Origin: Limnobacter litoralis | GTDB taxonomy: Bacteria > Pseudomonadota > Gammaproteobacteria > Burkholderiales > Burkholderiaceae_B | DNA: 64,000 nt | Assembly (NCBI RefSeq): GCF_030160455.1 | Contig: NZ_BSOJ01000038.1 | Span: forward strand, 1-64,000 | Direction of reading: 5' to 3' | Part shown: piece after piece, positions 49,963 to 62,911 of the stretch | Layout of the letters: the number at the start of each line of letters is the position of its first letter | Numbering within the stretch: the stretch's first letter is position 1 | Made by a program: the position numbers and the translations under genes | Notes under the pieces: generated by a model | What the model was told of the DNA's origin: nothing | Database searches by the model: none | The model's input: the letters and a program-made list of their open reading frames with translations, nothing else

Positions 49963-51012
49963 TTAAAACCCATAACCCACGCTAAAAATCAGCGCCGAAT
50001 CGGTCTTCTTGTTGCCAGGCACCGGTTCATTGTCGTAGTCCACATTCAACTGAGTGCTGACGTTGACATGATCGGCCACAGGCACGCGCAATCCAAGACG
50101 ATTCCGGAAGAGCATGTCCTTCGTGTCCTGCAGATTGGTGTCCAGCGTGGAGTGGTTGAAAAAGACCACTTTCTTGTTGAAGAATTTGTGATCGTATTTC
50201 AGACCGAGAGTCAAAGTCGGAAACGACCGGTCAGCCGCAACGATGTTGTCTTCGTTCACATAACCCAGACCAGCCTGACCTGAAAACTGGGTCAAATCAT
50301 TGTCGATGAACTGACGACCATAACCACCACCCAGCGAGGTGCGCAGATTCAGGTCTGCAATGCTGTCTTTTTCGGCCTGAAAATTCACGAAGAGATAGTC
50401 TTTTTTGGTCAGAAAAGCGTCGTATTGGGTAATCAGGCGACTGTTGGAGGTGGTTTTAACACCGTCACTTTTGGCCTCATTTAACTCAAGACCCACGGTG
50501 TAGCGATTTTGCGGTGTGCGTGCCACAAACTCACCGTTGATGTTGAGCAGATCGTCTCTGGAATTGCCCCGATTGTACGACCCACCCACATTGAAGTGAC
50601 CGGTGTACTTCACACTGTTGTCCACGACAGGTGGATTCAGCGCTTCAAGGTCATTGCGAGTCAACAAAGTGGACTGCCCCAGGCTCCCTTGGTCGACCAG
50701 CAGATGCCCCTGATCATCCAGAGTGACTTTGCCGGTCACAGTGCGCCCGTCCTTCAATTCAATGAGAGTGTTGTCGTCTGAAGTCAGCTGAACAACTTTC
50801 TTGAATGGAACTTGCACCTTGCCAAACACGGCCGATTTGAATTCAATCTGGTCGTCGGTGAGCTGGATCACCTTCCCAGTAATTTTGTCGCCATTTTTCA
50901 GCGTCAAGGTGGCAGCGTGGGCCACACCGGAGGGGAAAAACAGAAGGGAGTATACGGACAGTGAAGCGAAAAGAACGGGTTTAAAACTACGTGTACGTCT
51001 GCATTTGCGCAT
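49963..51012 (-). CDS. DUF481 outer-membrane protein
   Basis: 349 aa with a signal peptide (cut after GVAHA, near residue 33). Two short SH3-like repeats follow: LTLKNGDKITGKVIQL and IELKDGRTVTGKV (about 35-115). Then comes a DUF481 beta-barrel of about 210 aa of alternating strands ending in a C-terminal Phe (SVGYGF), the usual signal for BAM-dependent insertion. The function of the family is unknown (YdiY-like). It is monocistronic, ending at the shared terminator. Confidence 0.88.
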   Translation of the reverse strand: MRKCRRTRSFKPVLFASLSVYSLLFFPSGVAHAATLTLKNGDKITGKVIQLTDDQIEFKSAVFGKVQVPFKKVVQLTSDDNTLIELKDGRTVTGKVTLDDQGHLLVDQGSLGQSTLLTRNDLEALNPPVVDNSVKYTGHFNVGGSYNRGNSRDDLLNINGEFVARTPQNRYTVGLELNEAKSDGVKTTSNSRLITQYDAFLTKKDYLFVNFQAEKDSIADLNLRTSLGGGYGRQFIDNDLTQFSGQAGLGYVNEDNIVAADRSFPTLTLGLKYDHKFFNKKVVFFNHSTLDTNLQDTKDMLFRNRLGLRVPVADHVNVSTQLNVDYDNEPVPGNKKTDSALIFSVGYGF

Positions 51013-51080
51013 GCCTTGGGGGTCTCCTCGAAGTTAAAACGAAAACCCCAAGGGTACCACACCTGCCTTACAGGCCGCCT

Positions 51081-51554
51081 TTAACGAAAATCACGCACTT
51101 CGAATGGCTGAACAATCCAAAGATCGTGATCAAGGGTTTCAGCGAAAAAATCGGGTTGAAATGTTGCTGAATGCTTGTGCCAAATCACTGCAGAGCGCAC
51201 CTCAGTGATACCAGGGTGGGCGACTCGCAGATGCTGCAGCAGCGCGGCCAGTGTTCGACCCGAATCGACCAGGTCATCGGCCACCAGCACACGCCCCTGC
51301 AAGGGGCTGAGACTGGCGACCGAGCTGGAAATTCGGAGCTGGCCTTGTTGTGTACCTGAACCCTCACGGTAAGAAGAAGCCATCACAACGGCCATAGGGC
51401 TTGGTAAACCGCGTGAAAGCCCGTCGGCAAGCATCAGCCCGCCACGGGCCACCCCGACAACCACATCGGGATGGAAATTGGCTTGTTGCACGTTGGCAAG
51501 CACCTTGTCGACCAAGGCATGGTATTGCGCATAATCAACAAACCGCTTTTCCAT
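51081..51554 (-). CDS. Phosphoribosyltransferase family protein
   Basis: 157 aa type I PRTase. The PRPP-binding loop is VLVADDLVDSGRTL (about 90-103), and VVVGVARGGLMLADGL (about 32-47) is the PPi loop. Substrate could be xanthine, hypoxanthine or guanine; I cannot decide. ATG 51554 has AAGG seven bases upstream, which overlaps the purA stop. It follows purA directly, consistent with purine salvage linked to de novo AMP synthesis. Confidence 0.9.
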   Translation of the reverse strand: MEKRFVDYAQYHALVDKVLANVQQANFHPDVVVGVARGGLMLADGLSRGLPSPMAVVMASSYREGSGTQQGQLRISSSVASLSPLQGRVLVADDLVDSGRTLAALLQHLRVAHPGITEVRSAVIWHKHSATFQPDFFAETLDHDLWIVQPFEVRDFR

Positions 51555-51564
51555 CAAGCTGCCT

Positions 51565-54068
<2,504 letters not shown>

Positions 54069-54081
54069 GTTTATCCCAACT

Positions 54082-54276
54082 TTACAAGGGTGATTGAACT
54101 AAAAAAAGCATTCCGAGCCCGATGAGCAACGCCACCAGACCCACAAAACGAATTTGGCCTTCGGTGAGTGAAGCGATTTTCAGGAATGCCTCTTTCCAGT
54201 TTTTGGGAAAGAAAAACGGCATGAAGCCCTCGATGATGAACACGAGGGCCAACGCTGAAAGCAGAGTCTCACTCAT
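54082..54276 (-). CDS. DUF2065 small membrane protein
   Basis: 64 aa with two hydrophobic helices (about 5-24 and 44-61) joined by a loop with PKNWKEAFLKIASL. DUF2065 proteins regularly lie between hflC and hisZ or purA in proteobacteria; their role is unknown, and a link with the HflKC membrane complex is only guilt by position. Confidence 0.9.
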   Translation of the reverse strand: MSETLLSALALVFIIEGFMPFFFPKNWKEAFLKIASLTEGQIRFVGLVALLIGLGMLFLVQSPL

Positions 54277-54335
54277 GGCGATAAAAAGCCAGAGTGAGCA
54301 CTCTTTACAGGACAGTGAGCGCGCACAAGCCCGCC

Positions 54336-55208
54336 TTATTTCCCTTCCGCGCTTCGCATGAAGCGGAAGAAATCTGAGGCAGGGTCGATCACCATGACGT
54401 CAGACTTGGATGCAAAGGACTGCTTGTATGCCTCCAGGCTGCGGTAAAAAGAGAAAAACTCTGGATTCTTGCCAAAAGCAGCATTATAAATCGAAGCGGC
54501 CTTGGCATCACCCTGTCCCTTGATAGTTTGTGCATCCTTGTAGGCTTCGGCAAGAATCACCTCGCGCTGACGGTCTGCATCGGCTCGAATTTTCTCGGAC
54601 TCGGCCGCGCCGGTGGCCCGCAGGTCGTTGGCGACACGCTTGCGCTCGGCTTCCATGCGTCGATAGACGGAGTCGCTGACTTCTGGAAGAAGATCAACCC
54701 GCTTCAGACGCACATCTACGATTTCAACGCCGATGTCCTTGGCGTCATCTTCGACTTTGCGGGTGATCGAATTCATCACCTGGGTTCGTTCACCAGACAC
54801 CACTTCCGGCACGGTGCGCTTCGTGATTTCCTCATTCAGCGCGGATTTCACGATCTGGCTCAAACGAACCTGTGCCCTGCCTGTGTCCCCGTTGAAACTC
54901 ACAAAGAACAGGCGAGGATCCACTATTCTCCACTTCACGTAGGTGTCGACCAGCAGGTTCTTCTTTTCCGAGGTAATAAACCGTTCTGCATCCGGAGTGT
55001 CAATTGTTTGAATTCGCTTGTCAAAGAATCGAATATTCTCAAAAGGCGCCGGAAGCTTGGCGTACAAACCTGGCTCTTTGTGGGTCTGTTTGACTTGCCC
55101 AAGGGCGAACACCACCGCGTACTGACGCTGATCAACGACATACAGGCATGACGAGGCCACGAAAAAGCCGATCAGCGCCGCGATTACAACCACTACAACT
55201 TTAGGCAT
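54336..55208 (-). CDS. hflC: HflC, FtsH protease modulator
   Basis: 290 aa. An N-terminal membrane anchor (VVVVVIAALIGFFVASSCLY) is followed by an SPFH/band-7 domain and a coiled-coil region (MEAERKRVANDLRATGAAES). With HflK it builds a periplasm-facing cage around FtsH and restrains membrane protein degradation. It starts 2 bp after the hflK stop. Confidence 0.96.
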   Translation of the reverse strand: MPKVVVVVIAALIGFFVASSCLYVVDQRQYAVVFALGQVKQTHKEPGLYAKLPAPFENIRFFDKRIQTIDTPDAERFITSEKKNLLVDTYVKWRIVDPRLFFVSFNGDTGRAQVRLSQIVKSALNEEITKRTVPEVVSGERTQVMNSITRKVEDDAKDIGVEIVDVRLKRVDLLPEVSDSVYRRMEAERKRVANDLRATGAAESEKIRADADRQREVILAEAYKDAQTIKGQGDAKAASIYNAAFGKNPEFFSFYRSLEAYKQSFASKSDVMVIDPASDFFRFMRSAEGK

Positions 55209-55210
55209 GA

Positions 55211-56509
55211 TTAACGGCCTCCCCTGTCACGATTCAACAGCGAATTGCGGTAAGCCGCTTCGCTGTCGGTATTGCCCGCTTTTGCACCGCTGTCGGCTGA
55301 ACTGGCAGCGCCCTCTGCAGGCTTGTCAGCCTTGCCTGTGCTGCCTTTTCCTGAGGCGTTTTCCCCTGAAACCTGCTGCATCAATTTATCAAGCGGCAAG
55401 TAAAGCAACTGACTTTTGTTCTTGCTGTCCACAAGCACTTTGCTGACATTGGAGAAAATCTGCTGCATGGTCTCCAGATACATGCGCTCGCGCATGACCT
55501 TGGGGGCCTGCTGGTACTCAGCAAGAATCGAATTAAAGCGAGCGGCATCACCTTGTGCCTGCGCAACCACGCGCGCCTTGTAACCTTCAGCCTCTTCCAT
55601 CAAGCGAGAAGCAGCACCCTTGGCGCGCGGAATAACATCATTGGCATAAGCCTGACCTTCACTCTTCAGTCGCTCACGATCCTGCCCTGCTTTCACAGCG
55701 TCATCGAAAGCGGCCTGAACTTGTTCAGGTGGCTGAACGTTTTGAACCGTGACATTGGACACAGAGATACCAGCCTTGTATTTGTCGAGGATGCCCTGTA
55801 TGACCTTGGCTGCTTTCAGTGCAACCTGCTCACGCCCTTCGTAAAGCACATAGTCCATCTTGTTTTGACCAACAACCTCGCGAATACCCGTTTCAGCGGC
55901 TTCTTTCACGGCCTGATCCGCATCCACGTTGTTGAACAGATATTCGGCAGCATCCTTGATGCGGTACTGCACTGCAAACTGGATGTCGATGATGTTTTCA
56001 TCGTCGGTCAGCATCAGTGATTCACGGGGAATCTTGTTTTTGACATCGTTGCGATAACCGATCTCAACTGTGCGAACAGTGGAACTGTTGACATTGATCG
56101 ATTGCTGGATGGGATAAGGCAGACGCCACTGAAAACCGGGAGATGCCGTGTGGTGGTATTTGCCAAACTGCAGCACGACGGCTTCGTTGCCCTCTTGAAC
56201 AATAAAAAAGCCGCTGGCCAGCCAGAGGAAAAACCCGAGTACGGCAGCAATACCGACACCCCGGCCCAAACCATCAAGGCCGGGGCCAGAGGGGCCACCG
56301 GACGGTGGACGAGGTCCGTTGCCGCCATTGCGCTTGCCTCCGAACAGGCGATTCAAGCGATTGTTGAAATCGCGCCAGAGTTCATCCAAATCGGGAGGAC
56401 CATCCTGATTCCCGCCGGGACGTCGGTTTTGGTCATCCTGAGCGCGCGGATTTTTTGCGTCCTTGTCCTCAGACGAATTTCTTCCCCAACCAGGGTCATT
56501 CATAGACAT
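55211..56509 (-). CDS. hflK: HflK, FtsH protease modulator
   Basis: 432 aa. A Gly/Asn/Pro-rich cytoplasmic N-terminus (GPRPPSGGPSGPGLDGLGRG) precedes a membrane helix near residue 90 (VLGFFLWLASGFFIV), the SPFH domain and a coiled coil. The C-terminal 60 residues are Ala/Gly/Ser/Lys-rich and disordered. AGG lies 7 nt before ATG 56509. Forms a heteromer with HflC encoded next. Confidence 0.96.
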   Translation of the reverse strand: MSMNDPGWGRNSSEDKDAKNPRAQDDQNRRPGGNQDGPPDLDELWRDFNNRLNRLFGGKRNGGNGPRPPSGGPSGPGLDGLGRGVGIAAVLGFFLWLASGFFIVQEGNEAVVLQFGKYHHTASPGFQWRLPYPIQQSINVNSSTVRTVEIGYRNDVKNKIPRESLMLTDDENIIDIQFAVQYRIKDAAEYLFNNVDADQAVKEAAETGIREVVGQNKMDYVLYEGREQVALKAAKVIQGILDKYKAGISVSNVTVQNVQPPEQVQAAFDDAVKAGQDRERLKSEGQAYANDVIPRAKGAASRLMEEAEGYKARVVAQAQGDAARFNSILAEYQQAPKVMRERMYLETMQQIFSNVSKVLVDSKNKSQLLYLPLDKLMQQVSGENASGKGSTGKADKPAEGAASSADSGAKAGNTDSEAAYRNSLLNRDRGGR

Positions 56510-56536
56510 GCTCGTACCTACTGCTTAGATAATTGA

Positions 56537-57643
56537 TCAAGTGGGTAAAACGGACTTGGCTTTGTTGCGTAAATAAAATTCAGAGGCCAGCTCTGTCAGG
56601 CACTGCCTCAATTCGGGCAGCCCCAGACCATACCTTGCACTGACCGAGACCGAGGAAATCTTACCATCCTGATCCCGCTCAACGGCAACATCCCGCTCAC
56701 AGGCATCGATTTTGTTCCAGATCAAGATCTGCTGCACCTCTTGCGCATCCACTTCCTGAAGCACCATATTGACTTCTTCAATTTGAGAATGCCGGTTGGG
56801 TGCACTGGCGTCTACGACATGCAACAGCAGGTCAGCCTGCACAGTTGACTCCAGCGTTGCTTTGAAGGCCTCGATGAGAGAATGGGACAGATCGCGAATG
56901 AAACCCACTGTGTCAGACAACACCATGTCAACCCCCTCGGCCAAATAAACACGCCTTGAAGTGGTGTCCAGTGTTGCAAACAGTTGATCCGCCGCGTAGG
57001 CCTTGCTGCTTGCGACCGCATTAAAAAGTGTGCTTTTGCCGGCATTCGTATAGCCCACGATGGCCACTGTGAATTGGCCCCGTCGTTCACGCTGGCGCCG
57101 CTGGGTTTGACGCTGCTTTCGCAGCTTCTCCAGCCGGGCCTTTAACTGCTTGACCTTGACGCCAATCAAGCGACGATCCGTTTCAAGCTGGGTTTCACCA
57201 GGCCCGCGCATGCCGATACCGCCCTGCTGACCAGTCAGATCGGATCGACTGCGCACCAGACGACTGGCCAAATATTGAAGTTGTGCAAGCTCAACCTGCA
57301 GCTTGCCCTCAAAACTTTGTGCACGAATCGCAAAAATGTCGAGAATAAGGCCAGTGCGGTCGATCACGCGAACCTTCAGTGCACCTTCCAGGTTGCGCTG
57401 CTGAGCCGGGCTTAGCGCGTGATTGAAGATGACCAGCTCGACTTCAGAGGCCGCACAAAAGTCGGCGATTTCAGCCGCTTTGCCCGAACCAATGAATGTA
57501 GCGGGGTCTGGGGATCTGCGTTTTGATGAAAACGACCCCACGATCTCGGCCCCTGCCGATTTGGCCAGCAGGGCGAGTTCATCCAGACTTTCAGCGAATT
57601 CGAACTGCCCTAGATCCAGTGCTACCAATACAGATCTGGTCAT
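56537..57643 (-). CDS. hflX: Ribosome-associated GTPase HflX
   Basis: 368 aa. The N-terminal HflX domain ends with GPGETQLETDRR (about 149-160), a Lys/Arg-rich linker follows, and the G domain has G1 VGYTNAGKST (about 197-206), G3 DTVG and G4 NKID. HflX splits stalled 70S ribosomes under heat or antibiotic stress. It lies between hfq and hflK as in the conserved hfq-hflX-hflKC order. Confidence 0.96.
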   Translation of the reverse strand: MTRSVLVALDLGQFEFAESLDELALLAKSAGAEIVGSFSSKRRSPDPATFIGSGKAAEIADFCAASEVELVIFNHALSPAQQRNLEGALKVRVIDRTGLILDIFAIRAQSFEGKLQVELAQLQYLASRLVRSRSDLTGQQGGIGMRGPGETQLETDRRLIGVKVKQLKARLEKLRKQRQTQRRQRERRGQFTVAIVGYTNAGKSTLFNAVASSKAYAADQLFATLDTTSRRVYLAEGVDMVLSDTVGFIRDLSHSLIEAFKATLESTVQADLLLHVVDASAPNRHSQIEEVNMVLQEVDAQEVQQILIWNKIDACERDVAVERDQDGKISSVSVSARYGLGLPELRQCLTELASEFYLRNKAKSVLPT

Positions 57644-57679
57644 GCAGCAACCGCCGTGTATGAAAAGCTCAAAAAGTGC

Positions 57680-57913
57680 TTATTCCTTGACTTCAGGTGT
57701 GAAAGTCACCGAACGGCCTGGCACGACAGTCGAAATGGCGTGTTTGTAGACCATTTGAGTGACGGTGTTGCGAAGCAACACGACGTATTGATCAAAAGAT
57801 TCAATGTGACCCTGCAGCTTGATGCCATTGACCAGATAGATGGACACTGGCACGTGCTCTTTGCGAAGCAGGTTCAAAAATGGGTCTTGTAGTAATTGCC
57901 CTTTGTTACTCAT
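57680..57913 (-). CDS. hfq: RNA chaperone Hfq
   Basis: 77 aa. Sm1 motif [20 protein letters not shown] and Sm2 motif with YKHAIST are complete, including the proximal-face residues (Gln9, Phe43-like [11 protein letters not shown]). The C-terminal tail is short compared with enterobacterial Hfq. GGAG precedes the ATG. It matches small RNAs to mRNAs. Confidence 0.97.
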   Translation of the reverse strand: MSNKGQLLQDPFLNLLRKEHVPVSIYLVNGIKLQGHIESFDQYVVLLRNTVTQMVYKHAISTVVPGRSVTFTPEVKE

Positions 57914-58083
57914 AACAGCTCCAGACTGTGTTGTGATTTATTGTTTAAATGTCAGAGCTTGTGGCTCGTCACGCTTAGTGTATATAAAACGAGCGGGTGT
58001 TCCAAATGGATGCCCTGATATTCGTAGTGGTAGACCTCAAATAAGACACAAAAGTTCGTGTCAGTTACAAATTTGACATTGTT

Positions 58084-59403
58084 CTACACTTCAAGCCAGT
58101 CAAGCAGCCTGGGCTTTTTCACAAATTCTTCGACAAATCCACCCAGTTTCTCGGTGCCTTTGGGTAACTTGGACTGCCAATTTTGCTGCAGCGCAACATC
58201 AAACCACAGCAATTTGGCCACCAGTTCTGCACTCTGGGTGCGTGGGTCGCAAATCATGGCAAAGCGTTCTGTGGTTTTCGAGCCAGACAGCAAACCCACA
58301 ACGTCGTGCTGGATCAACACGGTGAGTATGTCATCGAGCTGGTCAGGGGACACATTGGCATTGAGCCTCAACTCCTCCATGGTCATCCCGGGCTTGCCAG
58401 ACTGTCTTGCGCGTTCAAGCTCACTCAAAATACTGATGCCGTGCAACCAACGCTGGCCGGGCCTGTGTTCAGCTTGCCAGTGCCCTGTTCGCGCAACGGG
58501 TAAAGCCGCCACTGTGGCCGCACCGAGCAATACGATAATCCACGACACGTAAATCCACAGCAAAAAAATCGGAAACGCCGCCAGGGCCCCATACAAAGCC
58601 GTGTAGCTCGGAAAGTGGGTGATGTACGCGGCAAAGGCCCTTTTGGAAAACTCAAATAGAACGGCTGCAACAACGCCCCCTACCAACGCGTCACCCATTC
58701 GAACAGCCCTGTTGGGAATGATCTGATAAAGGAACGCGAAGGCCACCACTGTGCACAGCAAGGGCACCACGCTGAGAAGCAGATGCGTGCCGCCAACTGG
58801 CGCTACACCTTTCAACGACTCACCCAGCAATGCCGTTGACACACTCAAGCTCAGACCAATCAACATGGGTGCCAAGGTGATGACAGCCCAATACAGCAAA
58901 ATCTTGCTGACCAGTGATCGATGCCGCTTGACATGCCAAATCTGGTTGAAAACCTTGTCGACTGTCAGCATGGTGGACAGTGCCGTAATGACCAGAAAAA
59001 CAATTCCGATCGCCGTAAGGCCCTTGGCCTTTTCGGAAAACTGGTTGACATATTGCAAGATGGTGCTGGACAGCGTGTCTGGAAAAAAACTGCCGAGCAG
59101 GTAGTTTTGCAAATCCGCCTGCAAACGCTGAAACATGGGAAACGCCGTAAAAATCGCCAGGGCGACTGTGGCCATGGGCACCAGCGACAGCACCGTGGTG
59201 AAGGTCAAGCTGGACGCCACCTGTGGCAATTGTTGCTCTTTCACGCGGCGCATCAACAGCCGGGTGAACGCAACCCACCACCTGGGATTTCCCGGGGTCA
59301 GCTCAGTCCAGTTGCTGGCGATGACCTTTCGAGCCTGTGATACAAAAGTAGGCTTGGTGTGCGTGGCGTCCTCTGGGGACCTTTTTTCTGAAGCAGCGTG
59401 CAT
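58084..59403 (-). CDS. YihY/BrkB-family inner membrane protein
   Basis: About 439 aa with six predicted transmembrane segments in the first 300 residues (for example LALFLFQ-like ALAIFTAFPMF, GIVFLVITALSTML, AVITLAPMLIGLSLSV) in the YihY/UPF0761 pattern. A soluble C-terminal part of about 120 aa follows, with a winged-helix-like stretch (MTMEELRLNANVSPDQLDDIL). Its function is unsettled (the former RNase BN label is wrong for E. coli YihY). Start uncertain: ATG 59403 or GTG 59430. It diverges from wrbA. Confidence 0.9.
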   Translation of the reverse strand: MHAASEKRSPEDATHTKPTFVSQARKVIASNWTELTPGNPRWWVAFTRLLMRRVKEQQLPQVASSLTFTTVLSLVPMATVALAIFTAFPMFQRLQADLQNYLLGSFFPDTLSSTILQYVNQFSEKAKGLTAIGIVFLVITALSTMLTVDKVFNQIWHVKRHRSLVSKILLYWAVITLAPMLIGLSLSVSTALLGESLKGVAPVGGTHLLLSVVPLLCTVVAFAFLYQIIPNRAVRMGDALVGGVVAAVLFEFSKRAFAAYITHFPSYTALYGALAAFPIFLLWIYVSWIIVLLGAATVAALPVARTGHWQAEHRPGQRWLHGISILSELERARQSGKPGMTMEELRLNANVSPDQLDDILTVLIQHDVVGLLSGSKTTERFAMICDPRTQSAELVAKLLWFDVALQQNWQSKLPKGTEKLGGFVEEFVKKPRLLDWLEV

Positions 59404-59442
59404 GAGTTTGGATACAATGAGGGTTCTCACACCCTATGATAA

Positions 59443-60399
<957 letters not shown>

Positions 60400-60416
<17 letters not shown>

Positions 60417-61839
60417 ACAATTGTTGCCGGCGCTTCGCAACGTACTTCCAACACTGAAAATAGACACGGCGCACGACAGCATTGAGCAGGCTTGTACGGA
60501 CTGGCGCAAACGCTACAGAACCGATGCATTGGGCGTTGTTTTTCCTGAAAACACCGATCAAATCACGGCCATTGTGCGTCTGTGCAAGGCGCATGGCGTG
60601 GCCATCACAACCCAGGGGGGTAACACAGGCCTGGTGGGGGGTGCAGTGCCAGTCCTTCATGCAGACAGGCCACATCTACTGCTGAGCACCCGCAAATTGA
60701 GAGACACACTGAAGGTGGACAAAGCCAATTTGACCATCACTGCCAGCGCGGGATTCGCCTTGCAGGAAATTCAGCAAGCCGCCGACCAGGCGGGTTACCT
60801 GTTTCCCTTGAGCCTGGCTTCAGAGGGCAGTTGCACCCTGGGGGGCAACCTGGCCAGCAATGCCGGCGGCGTTGCCGTATTGCGCTATGGCAACGCGCGT
60901 GAATTGTGCCTCGGCCTGGAGTTTGTCAGTGCCGCAGGCGAGCGCTGTGGAGACCTGCGTGGCCTCAGAAAAAACAACACAGGATACGATCTTCGTCACT
61001 TGCTGATTGGCTCGGAGGGCACTCTGGGCATTATTACCCAGGCTTGCATGAAGATCTTCCCAAAGCCCAAGGCCAGCGCCGTGGCCTGGATGCATGTGAA
61101 AGACATTCACGCCGCAGTGCGCGTACTGGAAGTACTGCAAAGCCAGCTTTTCAGTGAGATTTCGAGTTATGAATGGATGAACACGATCGCGGTCGGTCTG
61201 GTTAAAAACCATTTCGGTTACCAAGCGCCCAAAACCCTTGAGCATCCGGATGTGGAGCACGTGTTGGTGCAATTCGATTCCCTGGACACGGCAGAGGCAC
61301 TGAATGGCCGGGTGGAAAGTGTATTGGAAAGCCTGCTTCGTAACCCGTCACTTGGGCTGGTCAATGTGTTTTTGGCGCAAAACCTGAGCGAATCCAAGTC
61401 CTGGTGGCAAATTCGTGAAAGCATTTCAGAAGCGCAAGCCCGTGAAGGATTGAACGTCAAACACGATGTGGCCTGTGCCGTGTCGCGCCTTCCTGAATTT
61501 CACGACAAGGCGCTGGCTGAATTGCGCGCCCTTGCGCTCAACATCCGGCCAGTTCTTTTTGGACACTTGGGCGACGGTAACCTGCATTACAACGTGTCAG
61601 GGCCGGTTAACACACCCAGCCAATCCTTCTTGGAGGACCATCAAGAGGTCATTAGCCAGGTGGTTTACAAGGTCATTCAGGAAGTGGGGGGAACCGTGTC
61701 GGCCGAGCACGGCATTGGTCAACTGAAGGCCGATCTGCTCAAGGAAATTACGCCGCCCGCCAACTACGGCCTGTTCAAGGCTGTCAAACAGGCCATGGAC
61801 CCGGATGGACTACTGAACCCGGGAAAAATGCTGCTTTAA
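60400..61839 (+). CDS. FAD-linked 2-hydroxyacid dehydrogenase (GlcD/D2HGDH type)
   Basis: 479 aa with a PCMH-type FAD-binding domain: VAITTQGGNTGLVGGAVP (about 67-84), GSCTLGGNLASNAGGVAVLRYG (cited in part: LGGNLASNAGG, near 147-157). The C-terminal cap shows HLGDGNLHYNV (about 389-399) and EHGIGQLK, with the metal-binding histidines of D-2-hydroxyglutarate/D-lactate dehydrogenases. The best guess is D-2-hydroxyglutarate dehydrogenase, which would feed electrons to ETF; glycolate or D-lactate are alternatives. Confidence 0.9.
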
Positions 61840-61864
61840 CGCGCAGAATCGACCTGCTTACCGT

Positions 61865-62851
61865 TCAGGCAAACTGTTTGTCAGCGGTGCAAGCGATGGC
61901 TTCTTCGACGACTGACCAACGGTTGGTTTTCAAGCGCGTAGCATCCGAGAGCACCTGCCGGAACAAACGCCCACCGGGTTGACCGTGGTAAATGCCAAGC
62001 CAGGACCGGGTCAGGTTTCTCAGGCTTTCGCCTTGGGCCAGTTCAGACTCCACGTAGGATCTCAAACTTTGAAGCACCTCTGCGCGGCTTCCCACCTCAG
62101 AGATGGCTCCACCCTCTGAGACTGAATCAAAACGGGTCAGCAGCCAAGGGTTGGTGTAGGCTTCACGACCGATCATGCAGCCATCAGCCCACTCCAGATG
62201 CTGATGAATGTCCTCAATGGTTTTGATTCCACCGTTCAAAATGATCTGCAAGTCCGGAAAGTCCGCCTTCAAGCGTTGTACCAGCGCGTAGCGCAAGGGT
62301 GGAATTTCCCTGTTTTCTTTGGGAGAAAGACCTTTCAGCACTGCATTGCGGGCGTGAACAATGAAGGTTTTGCAACCCGCTTCACTGACTTTGCCAATGA
62401 AATCAAACATCAGCTGTGGACTTTCGTCGTAATCCAGCCCAATGCGGTGTTTCACCGTGACATCGATTCCACAGGACTGACGCATCGCATCGACACACTG
62501 TGCCACCAGATCGGGCTCGGCCATCAGGCAGGCCCCAAAGGCACCCTTTTGTACCCGCTCGGACGGACATCCGCAGTTGAGATTGACCTCGTCATAACCA
62601 GCCTGCTCAACCCAAGCGGCACAGCGGGCCAGATCAGCGGGGTCGCTGCCACCCAACTGGAATGCCACAAGGTGTTCCTCTGGGTTAAAGCGCAAAAACC
62701 TCGCCCTGTCGCCGTGGATAAGCGCCCCTGTGGTGATCATCTCGGTGTACAACCAGGTGTGTTGAGTCAACGCCCGATGGAATCGACGGCAATGCCGGTC
62801 GGTCCAGTCGATCATGGGTGCAACAGAAAGGATGCGGGGTTTCAATGGCAT
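61865..62851 (-). CDS. dusA: tRNA-dihydrouridine(20/20a) synthase
   Basis: 328 aa FMN enzyme. It starts PRILSVAPMIDWTDRHCRRF, the DusA signature, with the catalytic cysteine in NLNCGCPSERVQKGAFGACL (Cys of the NCGCPS motif, about 93-98). KHRIGLDY and NGGIKT further bind FMN. It reduces U20/U20a in the D-loop. It is 25 bp from the convergent FAD dehydrogenase and followed upstream by a hairpin shared with typA. Confidence 0.95.
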   Translation of the reverse strand: MPLKPRILSVAPMIDWTDRHCRRFHRALTQHTWLYTEMITTGALIHGDRARFLRFNPEEHLVAFQLGGSDPADLARCAAWVEQAGYDEVNLNCGCPSERVQKGAFGACLMAEPDLVAQCVDAMRQSCGIDVTVKHRIGLDYDESPQLMFDFIGKVSEAGCKTFIVHARNAVLKGLSPKENREIPPLRYALVQRLKADFPDLQIILNGGIKTIEDIHQHLEWADGCMIGREAYTNPWLLTRFDSVSEGGAISEVGSRAEVLQSLRSYVESELAQGESLRNLTRSWLGIYHGQPGGRLFRQVLSDATRLKTNRWSVVEEAIACTADKQFA

Positions 62852-62872
62852 GGTCAGAATTCTACAAACAAA

Positions 62873-62899
62873 AAGGGCCAGCGCAAACGCGTGGCCCTT
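62873..62899. terminator. Hairpin downstream of typA
   Basis: AAGGGCCA (62873-62880) pairs with TGGCCCTT (62892-62899), with an inner GCG/CGC pair set. On the minus strand it follows the typA stop by 12 bp and runs into TTTGTTTG, fitting a terminator for typA. Confidence 0.75.
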
Positions 62900-62911
62900 C
62901 TGGATTCAGCC